Below are positions 51,503-59,634 of a DNA stretch of 64,000 nucleotides, piece after piece (within the stretch, counting starts at the first letter, position 1; every line of letters begins with the position of its first letter). The notes beneath the pieces are model-generated. The model had not been told where the DNA came from. It worked only from the letters and a program-made list of their open reading frames with translations, and did not search any database. This stretch comes from Fusibacter ferrireducens (GTDB lineage Bacteria; Bacillota; Clostridia; Peptostreptococcales; Acidaminobacteraceae), in the NCBI RefSeq assembly GCF_015352425.1, contig NZ_JADKNH010000017.1:33088-97087 (forward strand). The letters are read 5' to 3'. The translations under genes were made by a program, and so were the position numbers.

Positions 51503-53131
51503 ATGAATCCGAGTTTTAGAATGAGACTCTTTAAATGGTTTGTCATCGTTTCTGTGATTCCTTCTATCCTATTAGGAGGGTTTAGCTACTTGTTAATCAA
51601 TCAAGAAATAGCTAAAAACACGGAGAATATGATCAATAATACAAACGATGGCATATATAATATGATAGATACGCAACAACGTGTTTTAGACCAGTGGCTT
51701 CCAAGTGCTGCAGAGGCTTTTGTAAGTCAATTGAATGCTCTGGGTGAAAGCCGGTTTGACTATAATGAGATGGTGAAGGTAGGAGACTATGTTATTCCAA
51801 CATGGTACATTGGGGATCAAAAAATCACACATGATTATACTTTAGTGGACGAATTAATAGAAAAAGAAAAATTGCCTGCGACCATTTTTATGTTAGAAGA
51901 TAATAAATTCCTAAGAGTGAGCACAAATGTTAGACAAGAAGATGGTAGTAGAATTATTGATACGGATATCTCATCAGGTCCCATTTATGATAAAATCATC
52001 AATGGACAAGTCTATCTGGGGCGTGCAAGTGTAGAAGGCATTATGCACGCAACCATTTATATGCCCATTTTTGATTCTGATCGAAAATTAATTGGCGCTT
52101 TTGTATTGGGTAGACGTGAAAGCGAGTACGAAATCATCAATGCCATAAAAAGAATCACAATAGCCAATAATGGTTACGTCATGATTATGGATTCAGATGC
52201 CAACATTATCATTCATCCTGAGCGTACAGGCGAAAATGTTATGGGATATGAGTGGATTCAGAGCATACTAAAACAGCAAAATGGCTCTATAAGGTATTCT
52301 TTTGATGGCACTGAGAAAATTGCTTATTTTAGGTATTATGAGCCTTGGGATTGGTATATCGTCTCCATTGGCATTTTAGATGACATACAAAGTGCTCCAA
52401 GAACCATGTTGAAATTGTTATTGACCACATTCATTATTTCAATTCTGATTTCATTGTTGATCGCTTACTTCATTTCCAAAGAGTTTTTCAAACCCATCAA
52501 CAAACTTGTAAACTCATTAAAGTTAATGAAAAATGGGGACTTGTCTGTTCGTTTTACATCCTATAAGGATGAAGAATTTAAGTTTTTAAGCAATACGTTT
52601 AACGCATTAAGCTATACCTTTTCCATATTGATGGGCAGGCTAATTTCAAGTTCGAACAAGTTAAAAGAATCGTCAAAACGTGTATTGCTCGATTTAGATC
52701 GATCCATGGCGACACTCTCAAACTTAGAAAAAGACATTGAAGATTTAATGACGTATCCAATAAAATTATCTTCAGAAAGTAATCTTATTTATCTTAATGT
52801 GGATTACTCCAATGATATGATTGAATCATTAGAGCTTTTAAGGCAAAAATTGCCTAAATATATCAACGCGAGCAATGAAGAGGTCATGGAGATTATTACT
52901 CTTATTGATGACCTTAAAAAGCAAATAGACGTCAAAAATGAAGCAACGGTAAATCACGGCGATGATATGGAAATTAATAATCGCTTTAATGCCATTTACA
53001 TTGAAATTCAAAAACTGAAATTGCTCATTGATAATATTGTCAATTCATCTTCAAGTCTGGATGAAATTGCAACTGAGGTGGACAAACAAGTGAACATCTT
53101 TAAAACTGAAAACGACCCATATATTGAATAG
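51503..53131 (+). CDS. Cache-HAMP membrane sensor without an output domain (542 aa)
   Basis: This has a first membrane segment (residues ~10-32), an extracellular double-cache-like sensor (~35-290, with DSDRKLIGAFVLGRRESEY, NGYVMIMDSDANIIIHPE and the end PWDWYIVSIG), a second membrane segment (~298-322), and a HAMP domain (~323-375). The remaining ~165 residues are coiled-coil-like but contain neither a kinase nor a methyl-accepting signalling tip. The ATG at 51503 follows TGGAGG; a GTG six bases earlier is less likely. The activator gene begins 12 bases after the stop, so the coil may contact that protein directly. Confidence 0.82.
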   Translation: MNPSFRMRLFKWFVIVSVIPSILLGGFSYLLINQEIAKNTENMINNTNDGIYNMIDTQQRVLDQWLPSAAEAFVSQLNALGESRFDYNEMVKVGDYVIPTWYIGDQKITHDYTLVDELIEKEKLPATIFMLEDNKFLRVSTNVRQEDGSRIIDTDISSGPIYDKIINGQVYLGRASVEGIMHATIYMPIFDSDRKLIGAFVLGRRESEYEIINAIKRITIANNGYVMIMDSDANIIIHPERTGENVMGYEWIQSILKQQNGSIRYSFDGTEKIAYFRYYEPWDWYIVSIGILDDIQSAPRTMLKLLLTTFIISILISLLIAYFISKEFFKPINKLVNSLKLMKNGDLSVRFTSYKDEEFKFLSNTFNALSYTFSILMGRLISSSNKLKESSKRVLLDLDRSMATLSNLEKDIEDLMTYPIKLSSESNLIYLNVDYSNDMIESLELLRQKLPKYINASNEEVMEIITLIDDLKKQIDVKNEATVNHGDDMEINNRFNAIYIEIQKLKLLIDNIVNSSSSLDEIATEVDKQVNIFKTENDPYIE

Positions 53132-53143
53132 CGGAGGTTTGGT

Positions 53144-54478
53144 TTGAAGGCAAAAGATATCATGAATTGCTTTTTTGTTGAGTGTCTCATTTCGGATAGT
53201 GCAGACACGATTAAAAATAAAATGTTGGAAGCACAGTCTGATTTTGCTTTGGTTGTAGATAAGCATGGAAAGTACATGGGCATTATCTACGCCAATGCAG
53301 TTTTTAGATGGCATAATATGAGTCATTCGTGCGCAGATCTATTTGAAGCAATGCCTTCAATTTTAGAAGATGCTGATTTGAAGGCTGTCCATGACAACTA
53401 TAAATCCGTAATACCTGTGGTGAATAAAGATCAATATCCAGTGGGTATCATTCAAATGAAAGAAATCTTTGACTTATGGCAAAGCGAGCAAAAGGAAAAT
53501 AATTATCAAAAGAAAGGGCCTTCAAGTAGATCCGCCAAGTATACGATTGACGATATCGTTGGACATACGCATGCTATAATGAGCCTTAAAGAGCGTATTA
53601 TATCAGCAGCTAAGGTAAAGTCAACGGTTCTCATTATGGGCGAAACTGGTGTGGGCAAGGAACTTGTTGCACAAGCAATTGCCAATCTAAGTGCAAGGCG
53701 GTTTAAATCTTTTGTAAGGATAAATTGTGCAGCAATACCTGAAAGCCTATTGGAATCTGAATTATTTGGTTACGAAGCTGGAGCCTATACAGGGGCTTTA
53801 AAAGGCGGTAACCTAGGCAAGTTTGAAATTGCAGATGGTGGCACAATATTATTAGATGAAATAGGGGATATGCAACTTGTGATGCAGGCGAAAATTCTAA
53901 GGGTTTTGCAGGAGAGAGAGATTGAAAAAATTGGGGGGAGATATCCGATTCCTGTTGACGTTCGCATTATTGCGGCAACACATGCTGATTTGGATCGGAT
54001 GATGAATGAGAATACTTTTAGACATGATTTGTATTATCGCTTAAATGTAATTCCCATTCACATACCACCTTTGCGAGACCATATAGAGGATATTGAGGCG
54101 CTGTTTTTATATTTTATGGAGAAGTGTTCTATTGAAATGGAGATTGAAATCCCTACAGTAGAATCTGGTGTATTTGAAATGTTGAGTCATTATCATTGGC
54201 CAGGCAATATCCGAGAATTGAAAAATCTTGTGGAGATGCTTGCAGCTTCAAGTAATGGCAGAATCACAAAGGGGATGCTGTCCTCTTATTTTACAGATAA
54301 AATGGATCTGCATGATTCAAACGAGAATTATTTAAAACTCAATGCCTTTGAAGCTGAACGGGAGATGATTTTGAAATATTTAAAAGTACATGACAACAAT
54401 AAAAACAAAGTTGCCGATGTCTTGGGGATTTCTAGAAGTACACTTTATAATAAGTTGAAGAGATATCAAATTAAATAA
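53144..54478 (+). CDS. CBS-domain sigma-54-dependent transcriptional activator (444 aa)
   Basis: Two CBS domains (~1-58 and ~60-118; MKAKDIMNCFFVECL, VDKHKGKYMG-like and VVNKDQYPVGIIQMKEI) replace the usual PAS sensor. The AAA+ domain (~137-365) has Walker A GETGVGKE, the sigma-54 contact loop in the GAYTGA form, and Walker B ILLDEIGD. The C-terminal Fis-type helix-turn-helix is KVADVLGISRSTLYNKLKRY. It starts with TTG, preceded by CGGAGG. CBS pairs usually bind adenine nucleotides, so energy state may tune the response, while the co-encoded sensor adds an external signal. TCCA-N6-TGGA sites are its likely targets. Confidence 0.92.
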   Translation: MKAKDIMNCFFVECLISDSADTIKNKMLEAQSDFALVVDKHGKYMGIIYANAVFRWHNMSHSCADLFEAMPSILEDADLKAVHDNYKSVIPVVNKDQYPVGIIQMKEIFDLWQSEQKENNYQKKGPSSRSAKYTIDDIVGHTHAIMSLKERIISAAKVKSTVLIMGETGVGKELVAQAIANLSARRFKSFVRINCAAIPESLLESELFGYEAGAYTGALKGGNLGKFEIADGGTILLDEIGDMQLVMQAKILRVLQEREIEKIGGRYPIPVDVRIIAATHADLDRMMNENTFRHDLYYRLNVIPIHIPPLRDHIEDIEALFLYFMEKCSIEMEIEIPTVESGVFEMLSHYHWPGNIRELKNLVEMLAASSNGRITKGMLSSYFTDKMDLHDSNENYLKLNAFEAEREMILKYLKVHDNNKNKVADVLGISRSTLYNKLKRYQIK

Positions 54479-54566
54479 GGAATACCTTATTGCAATAAAA
54501 AGAGTACGCTGCAACTTCAGTAAGTAAAATTATACGATGGAAACTTGAAGAAAAAAGCAAAGATTC

Positions 54567-54618
54567 CTCAATAAAAGTCGTTTCAAAAAAGCGAAGTTAT
54601 TTGAGAAATCTTTTTTTA
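54567..54618 (+). terminator. Probable terminator of the sensor-activator operon
   Basis: CTCAATAA (54567-54574) pairs with the TTATTTGAG around 54597-54605, with inner CG pairs, and is followed eight bases later by seven T residues. Confidence 0.55.
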
Positions 54619-54638
54619 TGTATTCTATTCAAAACGCA

Positions 54639-54653
54639 TGGCATCACTTTTGA
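54639..54653 (+). promoter_or_regulatory. Weak sigma-54-like promoter of the GGDEF-EAL gene
   Basis: TGGCATCACTTTTGA keeps the -24 element and correct spacing but has GA in place of the invariant GC at -12. It may be a weak or degenerate sigma-54 promoter. Confidence 0.35.
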
Positions 54654-54767
54654 ACAAAATGTAATAGACTGGTAAAGCAAAACGATGTATGATTATTGAG
54701 TGAGGATAATTTCAATGGGTAAATGAGCTAAACAAGTGAGTTTAAAGCTTTTTTAGGAGATTTTTAA

Positions 54768-56666
54768 ATGATAAAAAAAAACATATATCAAATGCATGAA
54801 TTAACAACGAATAGACAGCGATTGAGCATTAAAATATACGCATTTATTTATATTATCGGGCTATTAGGATCATCCATTTCTATTATATCAAACCCCTTGA
54901 ATACAGTAGATGGGAAATTAAAACAATTGATACCTGTGGGTATTGTAATAACATTTTCTTTAGTAATGCTCTATGTGCTCTACAGAGCCATAGGCAAGGT
55001 GAATTGGATAGACAAGGGCATTTTTGTGATGACCTTATTGCTTTACGGGATCATAACGGTGGTCTCCATTGGTAAAATACTGAGTGTTGTGATCTGGGTG
55101 CCTATATTTATTGTCTTCTTATTCACTTTAATGGACATAAAACTGAGTTACATATTGATAACAGTACATCTCATTGTGACAATTCTTTATAATATGAAAT
55201 ACCCAGCCTATCATTACGAAGTGACAAAGTCCACATATGTCAGCATGTACACGATTATATTAATTCTTCTGATTACGGTGCCCAAAGTACTCAATCTCTT
55301 TCAAGACTATCAAAAAAAAATTTCAGAAGATAATGAAGCCTTGTTAAAGAAGAATAAGCATGTAAATGTATTACTTGAGGATAATGCCGCGAAAAATATG
55401 CAATTAACTGAGATTGCCTATAAAGATGCAGTGACCAATTTACTAAACAGACAGGGGTTCATCAAGGCTTTAGGAGACTGCCTGGAAAAGACAGATAATA
55501 GGGATTTATCGGTGTTGCTCATAGACATCGTTCAATTTAGAAATATCAATAGTGTTTACGGCTACGGATTTGGGGACAAAGTACTGAGAAAGATATCTGA
55601 ATTGTTAGGCAATCCGAAGTTTAAGGCGAAGCATATTGCAAGAGTTGGAAATGATACTTTTGCAGTGGTTATTACAGATTTGAAAATAGATGAACTTGAA
55701 AAGCGGATTAACAAGGATTTGGGATATTCTATTTTCTTAGAGGAATTGAGCATAAATATCAAGTACAGAATAGGGATTTCTGCGTGTAATTCCAATAAGA
55801 AAACTGCGGAAATATTGTTAAATGAAGCAGATATTGCACTGAGTAAAACCAAAGAACTTCATACGATGAATTACTTTATTTATGATCTTAAATTGGACTA
55901 TGAAATTAAAAATAGATTTAGCATGATTTGGGCACTGGATCAAGCAATAGAAACAAAGCAGATTTTCATGGTGTATCAGCCTATTTATGACATGGCAGCT
56001 GGAAAAGTTGTCAGTGTTGAAGCATTGGCCAGATGGCAAGATGATGTCTTTGGCAATATTTCACCAGATGTATTTATTGAGCTTGCAGAAAAATCGACTC
56101 TGATTCATCCACTTGGAGATCTCATTATAGAATCGGTATGTCAATTTGCCAGACGCCTCGATGATGTGGAGAGTGATTGCTGTGTGACGATTAATATTTC
56201 ATCCAGACAATTAGGCAGAGAGGATTTTGCTGAAATGTTTTTGGAGCAAATCGACGCCTATAGTATAAATCCTCAAAAAATTGGTGTGGAAATCACAGAA
56301 TCTATATTGATAGAGCGATTTGAGCTGGTTGTGGAGCATTTGAATAGGCTTCGCAATAGAGGTATTAAAATTTATTTGGATGACTTTGGAACGGGGTACT
56401 CATCCTTAAACTATTTAGATCAATTGCCAATTGATGTGCTTAAAATAGATAAAAGCTTTGTGGATGAAATTTTGATTTCCAATAGGAAAAGGCATATTTT
56501 AGAAACCATCATATCCTTGGCAAGGCAATTTGATTTGAATGTGCTTGCAGAAGGGGTAGAGACGAGAGAACAAGCTGAGTTGTTAGAAAAAATGGGTGTT
56601 CATCGGATGCAGGGCTATTATTATTCGATGCCTTTAAAAGAAAATGAGGTTTATCATGCCATATGA
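54768..56666 (+). CDS. Membrane GGDEF-EAL protein, probable c-di-GMP phosphodiesterase (632 aa)
   Basis: Residues ~22-185 hold five or six membrane segments, possibly a sensor. A GGDEF domain (~215-370) follows, beginning AYKDAVTNLLNRQGF. Its catalytic signature is degenerate, reading RVGNDTF where GGDEF should be, so cyclase activity is unlikely. The EAL domain (~385-628) is complete, with SVEALARW, NISSRQL, EITES, DDFGTGYSSLNYL, KIDKSFV and AEGVET. Net activity should be c-di-GMP breakdown, perhaps with the GGDEF part as a GTP-sensing regulator. TTAGGAG precedes the ATG. A hairpin terminator overlaps the last codons. Confidence 0.9.
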   Translation: MIKKNIYQMHELTTNRQRLSIKIYAFIYIIGLLGSSISIISNPLNTVDGKLKQLIPVGIVITFSLVMLYVLYRAIGKVNWIDKGIFVMTLLLYGIITVVSIGKILSVVIWVPIFIVFLFTLMDIKLSYILITVHLIVTILYNMKYPAYHYEVTKSTYVSMYTIILILLITVPKVLNLFQDYQKKISEDNEALLKKNKHVNVLLEDNAAKNMQLTEIAYKDAVTNLLNRQGFIKALGDCLEKTDNRDLSVLLIDIVQFRNINSVYGYGFGDKVLRKISELLGNPKFKAKHIARVGNDTFAVVITDLKIDELEKRINKDLGYSIFLEELSINIKYRIGISACNSNKKTAEILLNEADIALSKTKELHTMNYFIYDLKLDYEIKNRFSMIWALDQAIETKQIFMVYQPIYDMAAGKVVSVEALARWQDDVFGNISPDVFIELAEKSTLIHPLGDLIIESVCQFARRLDDVESDCCVTINISSRQLGREDFAEMFLEQIDAYSINPQKIGVEITESILIERFELVVEHLNRLRNRGIKIYLDDFGTGYSSLNYLDQLPIDVLKIDKSFVDEILISNRKRHILETIISLARQFDLNVLAEGVETREQAELLEKMGVHRMQGYYYSMPLKENEVYHAI

Positions 56667-56686
56667 AATGATAAACCTCATTTTTT
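56641..56686 (+). terminator. Perfect 17-bp terminator overlapping the end of the GGDEF-EAL gene
   Basis: AAAATGAGGTTTATCAT (56641-56657) and ATGATAAACCTCATTTT (56668-56684) pair perfectly around a 10-base loop. The left arm encodes the last residues and the stop codon lies in the loop region. A T-run follows. Confidence 0.85.
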
Positions 56687-56829
56687 AAAAGTATGCTATG
56701 TTCACAAATCGTACATGTGCTAAGTACCTATATTTTAAAGATTTGTCATATATGAAAAAAAGATGTTGGATTTAATGATTAAAGGGTAATAAGTACAATG
56801 AGTAATTAACCAGTTATCGGAGGTGTCAT

Positions 56830-57720
56830 ATGAATACAGTACAACTAGAAAGAATGAAAAATGATAAAGGTTTTATTGCAGCGCTTGATCAGAGTGGCGG
56901 TAGCACACCAAAAGCGCTTGCAAACTACGGTATAGCACAAGATGCTTATAAGGATGAAGCTGAGATGTTTCAGCTTGTACATGAAATGCGTACACGTATT
57001 ATGAAAAGTACCGCATTTACAAAAGAAAAAATTCTTGCGGCGATTTTATTTGAAAATACAATGGATCTGAAAGTAGATGGACAATATAGTGCTGATTATC
57101 TTTGGGAAACAAAGGGGATCGTGCCTATTTTGAAAGTAGATAAAGGCCTGGCAGATTTGGAGAATGGGGTTCAATTGATGAAACCGATTCCAAATCTTGA
57201 AACTTTGTTGGCACGTGCTCAAGAGCGTCATATTTTTGGCACTAAAATGCGTTCCGTTATAAAAGAAGTAAACGAAGCGGGCATAAAAGCCATCGTCAAG
57301 CAACAGTTTGAAATTGCGAAGGTGATTATTGCGGCTGGATTTGTGCCCATCATAGAACCAGAAGTGGATATTCATACTGTGAATAAACAAGCTGCAGAGG
57401 ATATTCTTAAAAAAGAATTGATAGAGCAATTGAAATCACTTACTCCAGATCAAAAAGTAATGTTTAAGCTCACAATTCCAGAAGTGGATAGTTTTTATGA
57501 AGTGCTTGCAGATCATCCTAATGTGGTAAGGGTCGTTGCGCTATCAGGCGGCTATTCCAGAGAAGAAGCCAATTCAAAACTTTCTAGAAATCGCAAGTTG
57601 ATTGCGAGTTTTTCTAGAGCATTGACAGAAGGTTTAAATGCAAACCAAAGTGATGCTGAGTTTGATCAGATGATTGGTCAATCGATCCAGTCCATTTATG
57701 AGGCTTCAATACAGCCATAA
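56830..57720 (+). CDS. fda: Fructose-bisphosphate aldolase, class I bacterial type (296 aa)
   Basis: This is a Schiff-base aldolase of glycolysis, cutting fructose 1,6-bisphosphate to two triose phosphates. It begins [20 protein letters not shown] and has [15 protein letters not shown] and the active-site Lys in VMFKLTIPE, then [12 protein letters not shown]. Length matches the ~296-residue bacterial class I family (as in staphylococcal FdaB). CGGAGG is seven bases before the ATG. It has its own terminator and is followed by the repeat-rich non-coding region. Confidence 0.93.
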   Translation: MNTVQLERMKNDKGFIAALDQSGGSTPKALANYGIAQDAYKDEAEMFQLVHEMRTRIMKSTAFTKEKILAAILFENTMDLKVDGQYSADYLWETKGIVPILKVDKGLADLENGVQLMKPIPNLETLLARAQERHIFGTKMRSVIKEVNEAGIKAIVKQQFEIAKVIIAAGFVPIIEPEVDIHTVNKQAAEDILKKELIEQLKSLTPDQKVMFKLTIPEVDSFYEVLADHPNVVRVVALSGGYSREEANSKLSRNRKLIASFSRALTEGLNANQSDAEFDQMIGQSIQSIYEASIQP

Positions 57721-57765
57721 TGGCTCTAAATTGTTATTCAATCGTTTGATTTATAAAGATGAGAA

Positions 57766-57805
57766 GGTTTGCTCCTGTGATTTTTCGCAGAGGCAAACCC
57801 TTTTT
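57766..57805 (+). terminator. Terminator of the aldolase gene
   Basis: GGTTTGC (57766-57772) pairs with GCAAACC (57793-57799), with a T-run after 57800. Confidence 0.75.
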
Positions 57806-57813
57806 AATGCAAC

Positions 57814-58009
57814 AAGATTTGAGCCAAAAGCTGTGCTGAGGGATGTTCAACCTCAAACAGCGTCAGCGAAAATCGTTTTGAGGCATCGGGAGATGCCTCA
57901 AATGTTGCTGTATGCAAGATTTGAGCCAAAAGCTGTGCTGAGGGATGTTCAACCTCAAATAGCGTCAACGAAAATTGTTTTGAGGCATCGGGAGATGCCT
58001 CAAATGTTG
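57814..58009 (+). repeat. Two 94-bp direct repeats with internal GNRA-loop hairpin
   Basis: Copies at 57814-57907 and 57916-58009 start 102 bases apart and differ at three positions. Each contains a perfect 10-base stem, TTGAGGCATC paired with GATGCCTCAA, closed by a GGGA tetraloop, and a weaker upstream hairpin (TGAGG with CCTCA). They are non-coding: the frame through them repeats a meaningless phrase in both copies and starts inside the aldolase gene. They occupy the first part of the 736-base gap 57721-58456. Confidence 0.85.
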
Positions 58010-58053
58010 TTTATGTGGTAGAGACTTGAAGATATCAATCATTATGTTAATAT

Positions 58054-58161
58054 AATCCTTGAGGAGATGTCCCCCACTTCTCAAAGTGGGGGAGCATATT
58101 CCTAATTCAGTGGGAGTTCAAATGCCCACTGAATGCAATCCGATAGGATTGCTCAAGGGTT
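58054..58161 (+). ncRNA. Candidate structured RNA with three hairpins enclosed by a closing helix
   Basis: AATCCTTGAG (58054-58063) pairs with CTCAAGGGTT (58152-58161; one wobble) to enclose three hairpins. The first is a 10-base stem (58070-58079 with 58084-58093), the second is ATTCAGTGGG with CCCACTGAAT (58105-58114 and 58125-58134), and the third is GCAATCC with GGATTGC closed by GATA (58135-58152). The first two look like ends of IS200/IS605-type elements, so the RNA could be a leftover TnpB guide-RNA scaffold or transposon end; no tnpB gene is present. The tail GGGTTACGAAGGTAGCGAAG continues into the tandem array. Confidence 0.55.
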
Positions 58162-58393
58162 ACGAAGGTAGCGAAGCGGACTGAGTATAAAGCCTCAAAA
58201 CAGGAATTTTTTCTTGAGGAGTAAGGGTTACGAAGGTAGCGAAGCGGACTGAGTATAAAGCCCCAAAACAGGAATTTTTTCTTGAGGAGTAAGGGTTACG
58301 AAGGTAGCGAAGCGGACTGAGTATAAAGCCTCAAAACAGGAATTTTTCCTTGAGGAGTAAGGGTTACGAAGGTAGCGAAGCGGACTGAGTATA
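58157..58393 (+). repeat. 68-bp tandem array, three full units and a partial fourth
   Basis: Units start at GGGTTACGAAGG at 58157, 58225, 58293 and 58361, exactly 68 bases apart; the fourth stops after about 33 bases. Each unit holds GGTAGCGAAGCGGACTGAG, then CCTCAA (CCCCAA in the second), ACAGGAATTTTTT and CTTGAGGAG. CCTCAA can pair with TTGAGG across the T-rich loop. The first unit is the tail of the structured RNA candidate, which replaces the three bases TAA found at that point in later units. Confidence 0.85.
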
Positions 58394-58456
58394 CGCTTTG
58401 AAAATTGTTAAAAAATTTAATTTTGTAAAAAACATAAATGTTAGGAGCTGATTGGT

Positions 58457-59440
58457 ATGAATAAAAATAAACTAGTGGTTGTTGGTCTTGGGCACGTGGG
58501 CTCATATGTCTTAGCAGATGCCATGAAAATGGGGTTGTTTGCAGAGATCGGTACGATTGATATTTTAGAAAATGTCGCTTTTGGCGAGGCACTTGATCAA
58601 GCGCAAGCCACGGCTTTAACCTATATGACGAATGTGACTGTAAAGAGCGGTGGCTATGAGCAATGCGCGGATGCAGATGTCATTATCGTAGCAGCAGGAC
58701 CAAGTGTCTTACCAAATCCTGACGATCCTGAAGGAGAACCTGATCGTACTCTACTGACTAAAACCAACTGTAAGGTGATTCGTGAAGTTATGACAGGCAT
58801 TACACAATACACGAGAGAGGCCATTATTATTTTGATCACCAATCCATTGGACACCATGGTCTATATCGCTGAAAATGAATTTGATTATCCTGTTGGACGC
58901 GTATTTGGAACTGGCACGATGTTGGATTCAGCAAGGTTACGCAAATTAATCGCAGACACATATCAAATTGATCCAAAGTCTGTTTCAGGATATATGATGG
59001 GAGAGCATGGCAGTACAGCTTTTCCTGTTCTCAGTCATGTGAATGTTGCAGGCATTCCCTTTAGTGAGTTAAACCAGTATTTTAAACCAACAGAAGACAT
59101 TCAAGATCCTGAAGTGGTTAAAACTTCAATTATCAGTGCCGCCTATAAAGTTTTTAACGGCAAGGGGTGGACCAATGCAGGGGTAGCTCAAGCGGCGGTG
59201 ACTATGGCGAAGGCCGTGCTGTTGGATGAAAAAAGCGTTTATCCAGCGTCTACAACTTTGCGTGGTCAATACGGTCATGATGGGGACGTGGCCTTTAGTA
59301 TGCCCTGTATTATCGGACGTGAAGGTATTTTAAAACAATTGCCAGTGGCTTTAAATGCATGGGAAACTCAGAAACTTGAAGATTCTATTGCCTTTATCAA
59401 GGCAACTATGTTGGATGCTCAAACGGGTCCCCAAAAGTAA
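58457..59440 (+). CDS. L-lactate/2-hydroxyacid dehydrogenase, LDH/MDH superfamily (327 aa)
   Basis: This NAD-dependent dehydrogenase reduces a 2-oxoacid such as pyruvate or 2-oxoisocaproate. The nucleotide loop is VVVGLGHVGSYVLADAM, ITNPLDTMVY and GTGTMLDSARLRKLI follow, and the catalytic His lies in GEHGSTAFPVLSH. The mobile substrate loop is unusually long and acidic (LPNPDDPEGEPDRTLL), suggesting altered specificity, so I give no gene symbol. A binding site AGGAGCTG precedes the ATG. The gene directly follows the 68-bp array and ends in a strong terminator. Confidence 0.87.
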   Translation: MNKNKLVVVGLGHVGSYVLADAMKMGLFAEIGTIDILENVAFGEALDQAQATALTYMTNVTVKSGGYEQCADADVIIVAAGPSVLPNPDDPEGEPDRTLLTKTNCKVIREVMTGITQYTREAIIILITNPLDTMVYIAENEFDYPVGRVFGTGTMLDSARLRKLIADTYQIDPKSVSGYMMGEHGSTAFPVLSHVNVAGIPFSELNQYFKPTEDIQDPEVVKTSIISAAYKVFNGKGWTNAGVAQAAVTMAKAVLLDEKSVYPASTTLRGQYGHDGDVAFSMPCIIGREGILKQLPVALNAWETQKLEDSIAFIKATMLDAQTGPQK

Positions 59441-59449
59441 CTTCTATAG

Positions 59450-59511
59450 GCACCTTAATGTCATCTCTGAAAAATTAGATTTAACAGGTGTTGACATCAA
59501 GGTGCTTTTTT
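59450..59511 (+). terminator. Strong terminator of the dehydrogenase gene
   Basis: GCACCTTAATGTCA (59450-59463) pairs with TGACATCAAGGTGC (59492-59505) with one mismatch, then seven T residues. Confidence 0.85.
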
Positions 59512-59634
59512 GATTGATATCCTTTTTTAATCATGATACCCTTTTTCTATACAGAGAAAATCCGACAAATTCGTGCAGGAAAAGTCGGTCAATCTATTTT
59601 ATATTCATGTAGAGTGGAAAGAGAAGGGAACCCA

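Noticed and set aside
57674..58021. Open frame of 115 codons through the 94-bp repeats
   Set aside because: It begins inside the aldolase gene in another frame, lacks a ribosome binding site and only repeats the same phrase from the two repeat copies; the DNA is better explained as structured repeats.
58157..58393. CRISPR array
   Set aside because: Although regularly spaced, the units are nearly identical over their whole 68 bases, so there are no distinct spacers, and no cas genes are present.
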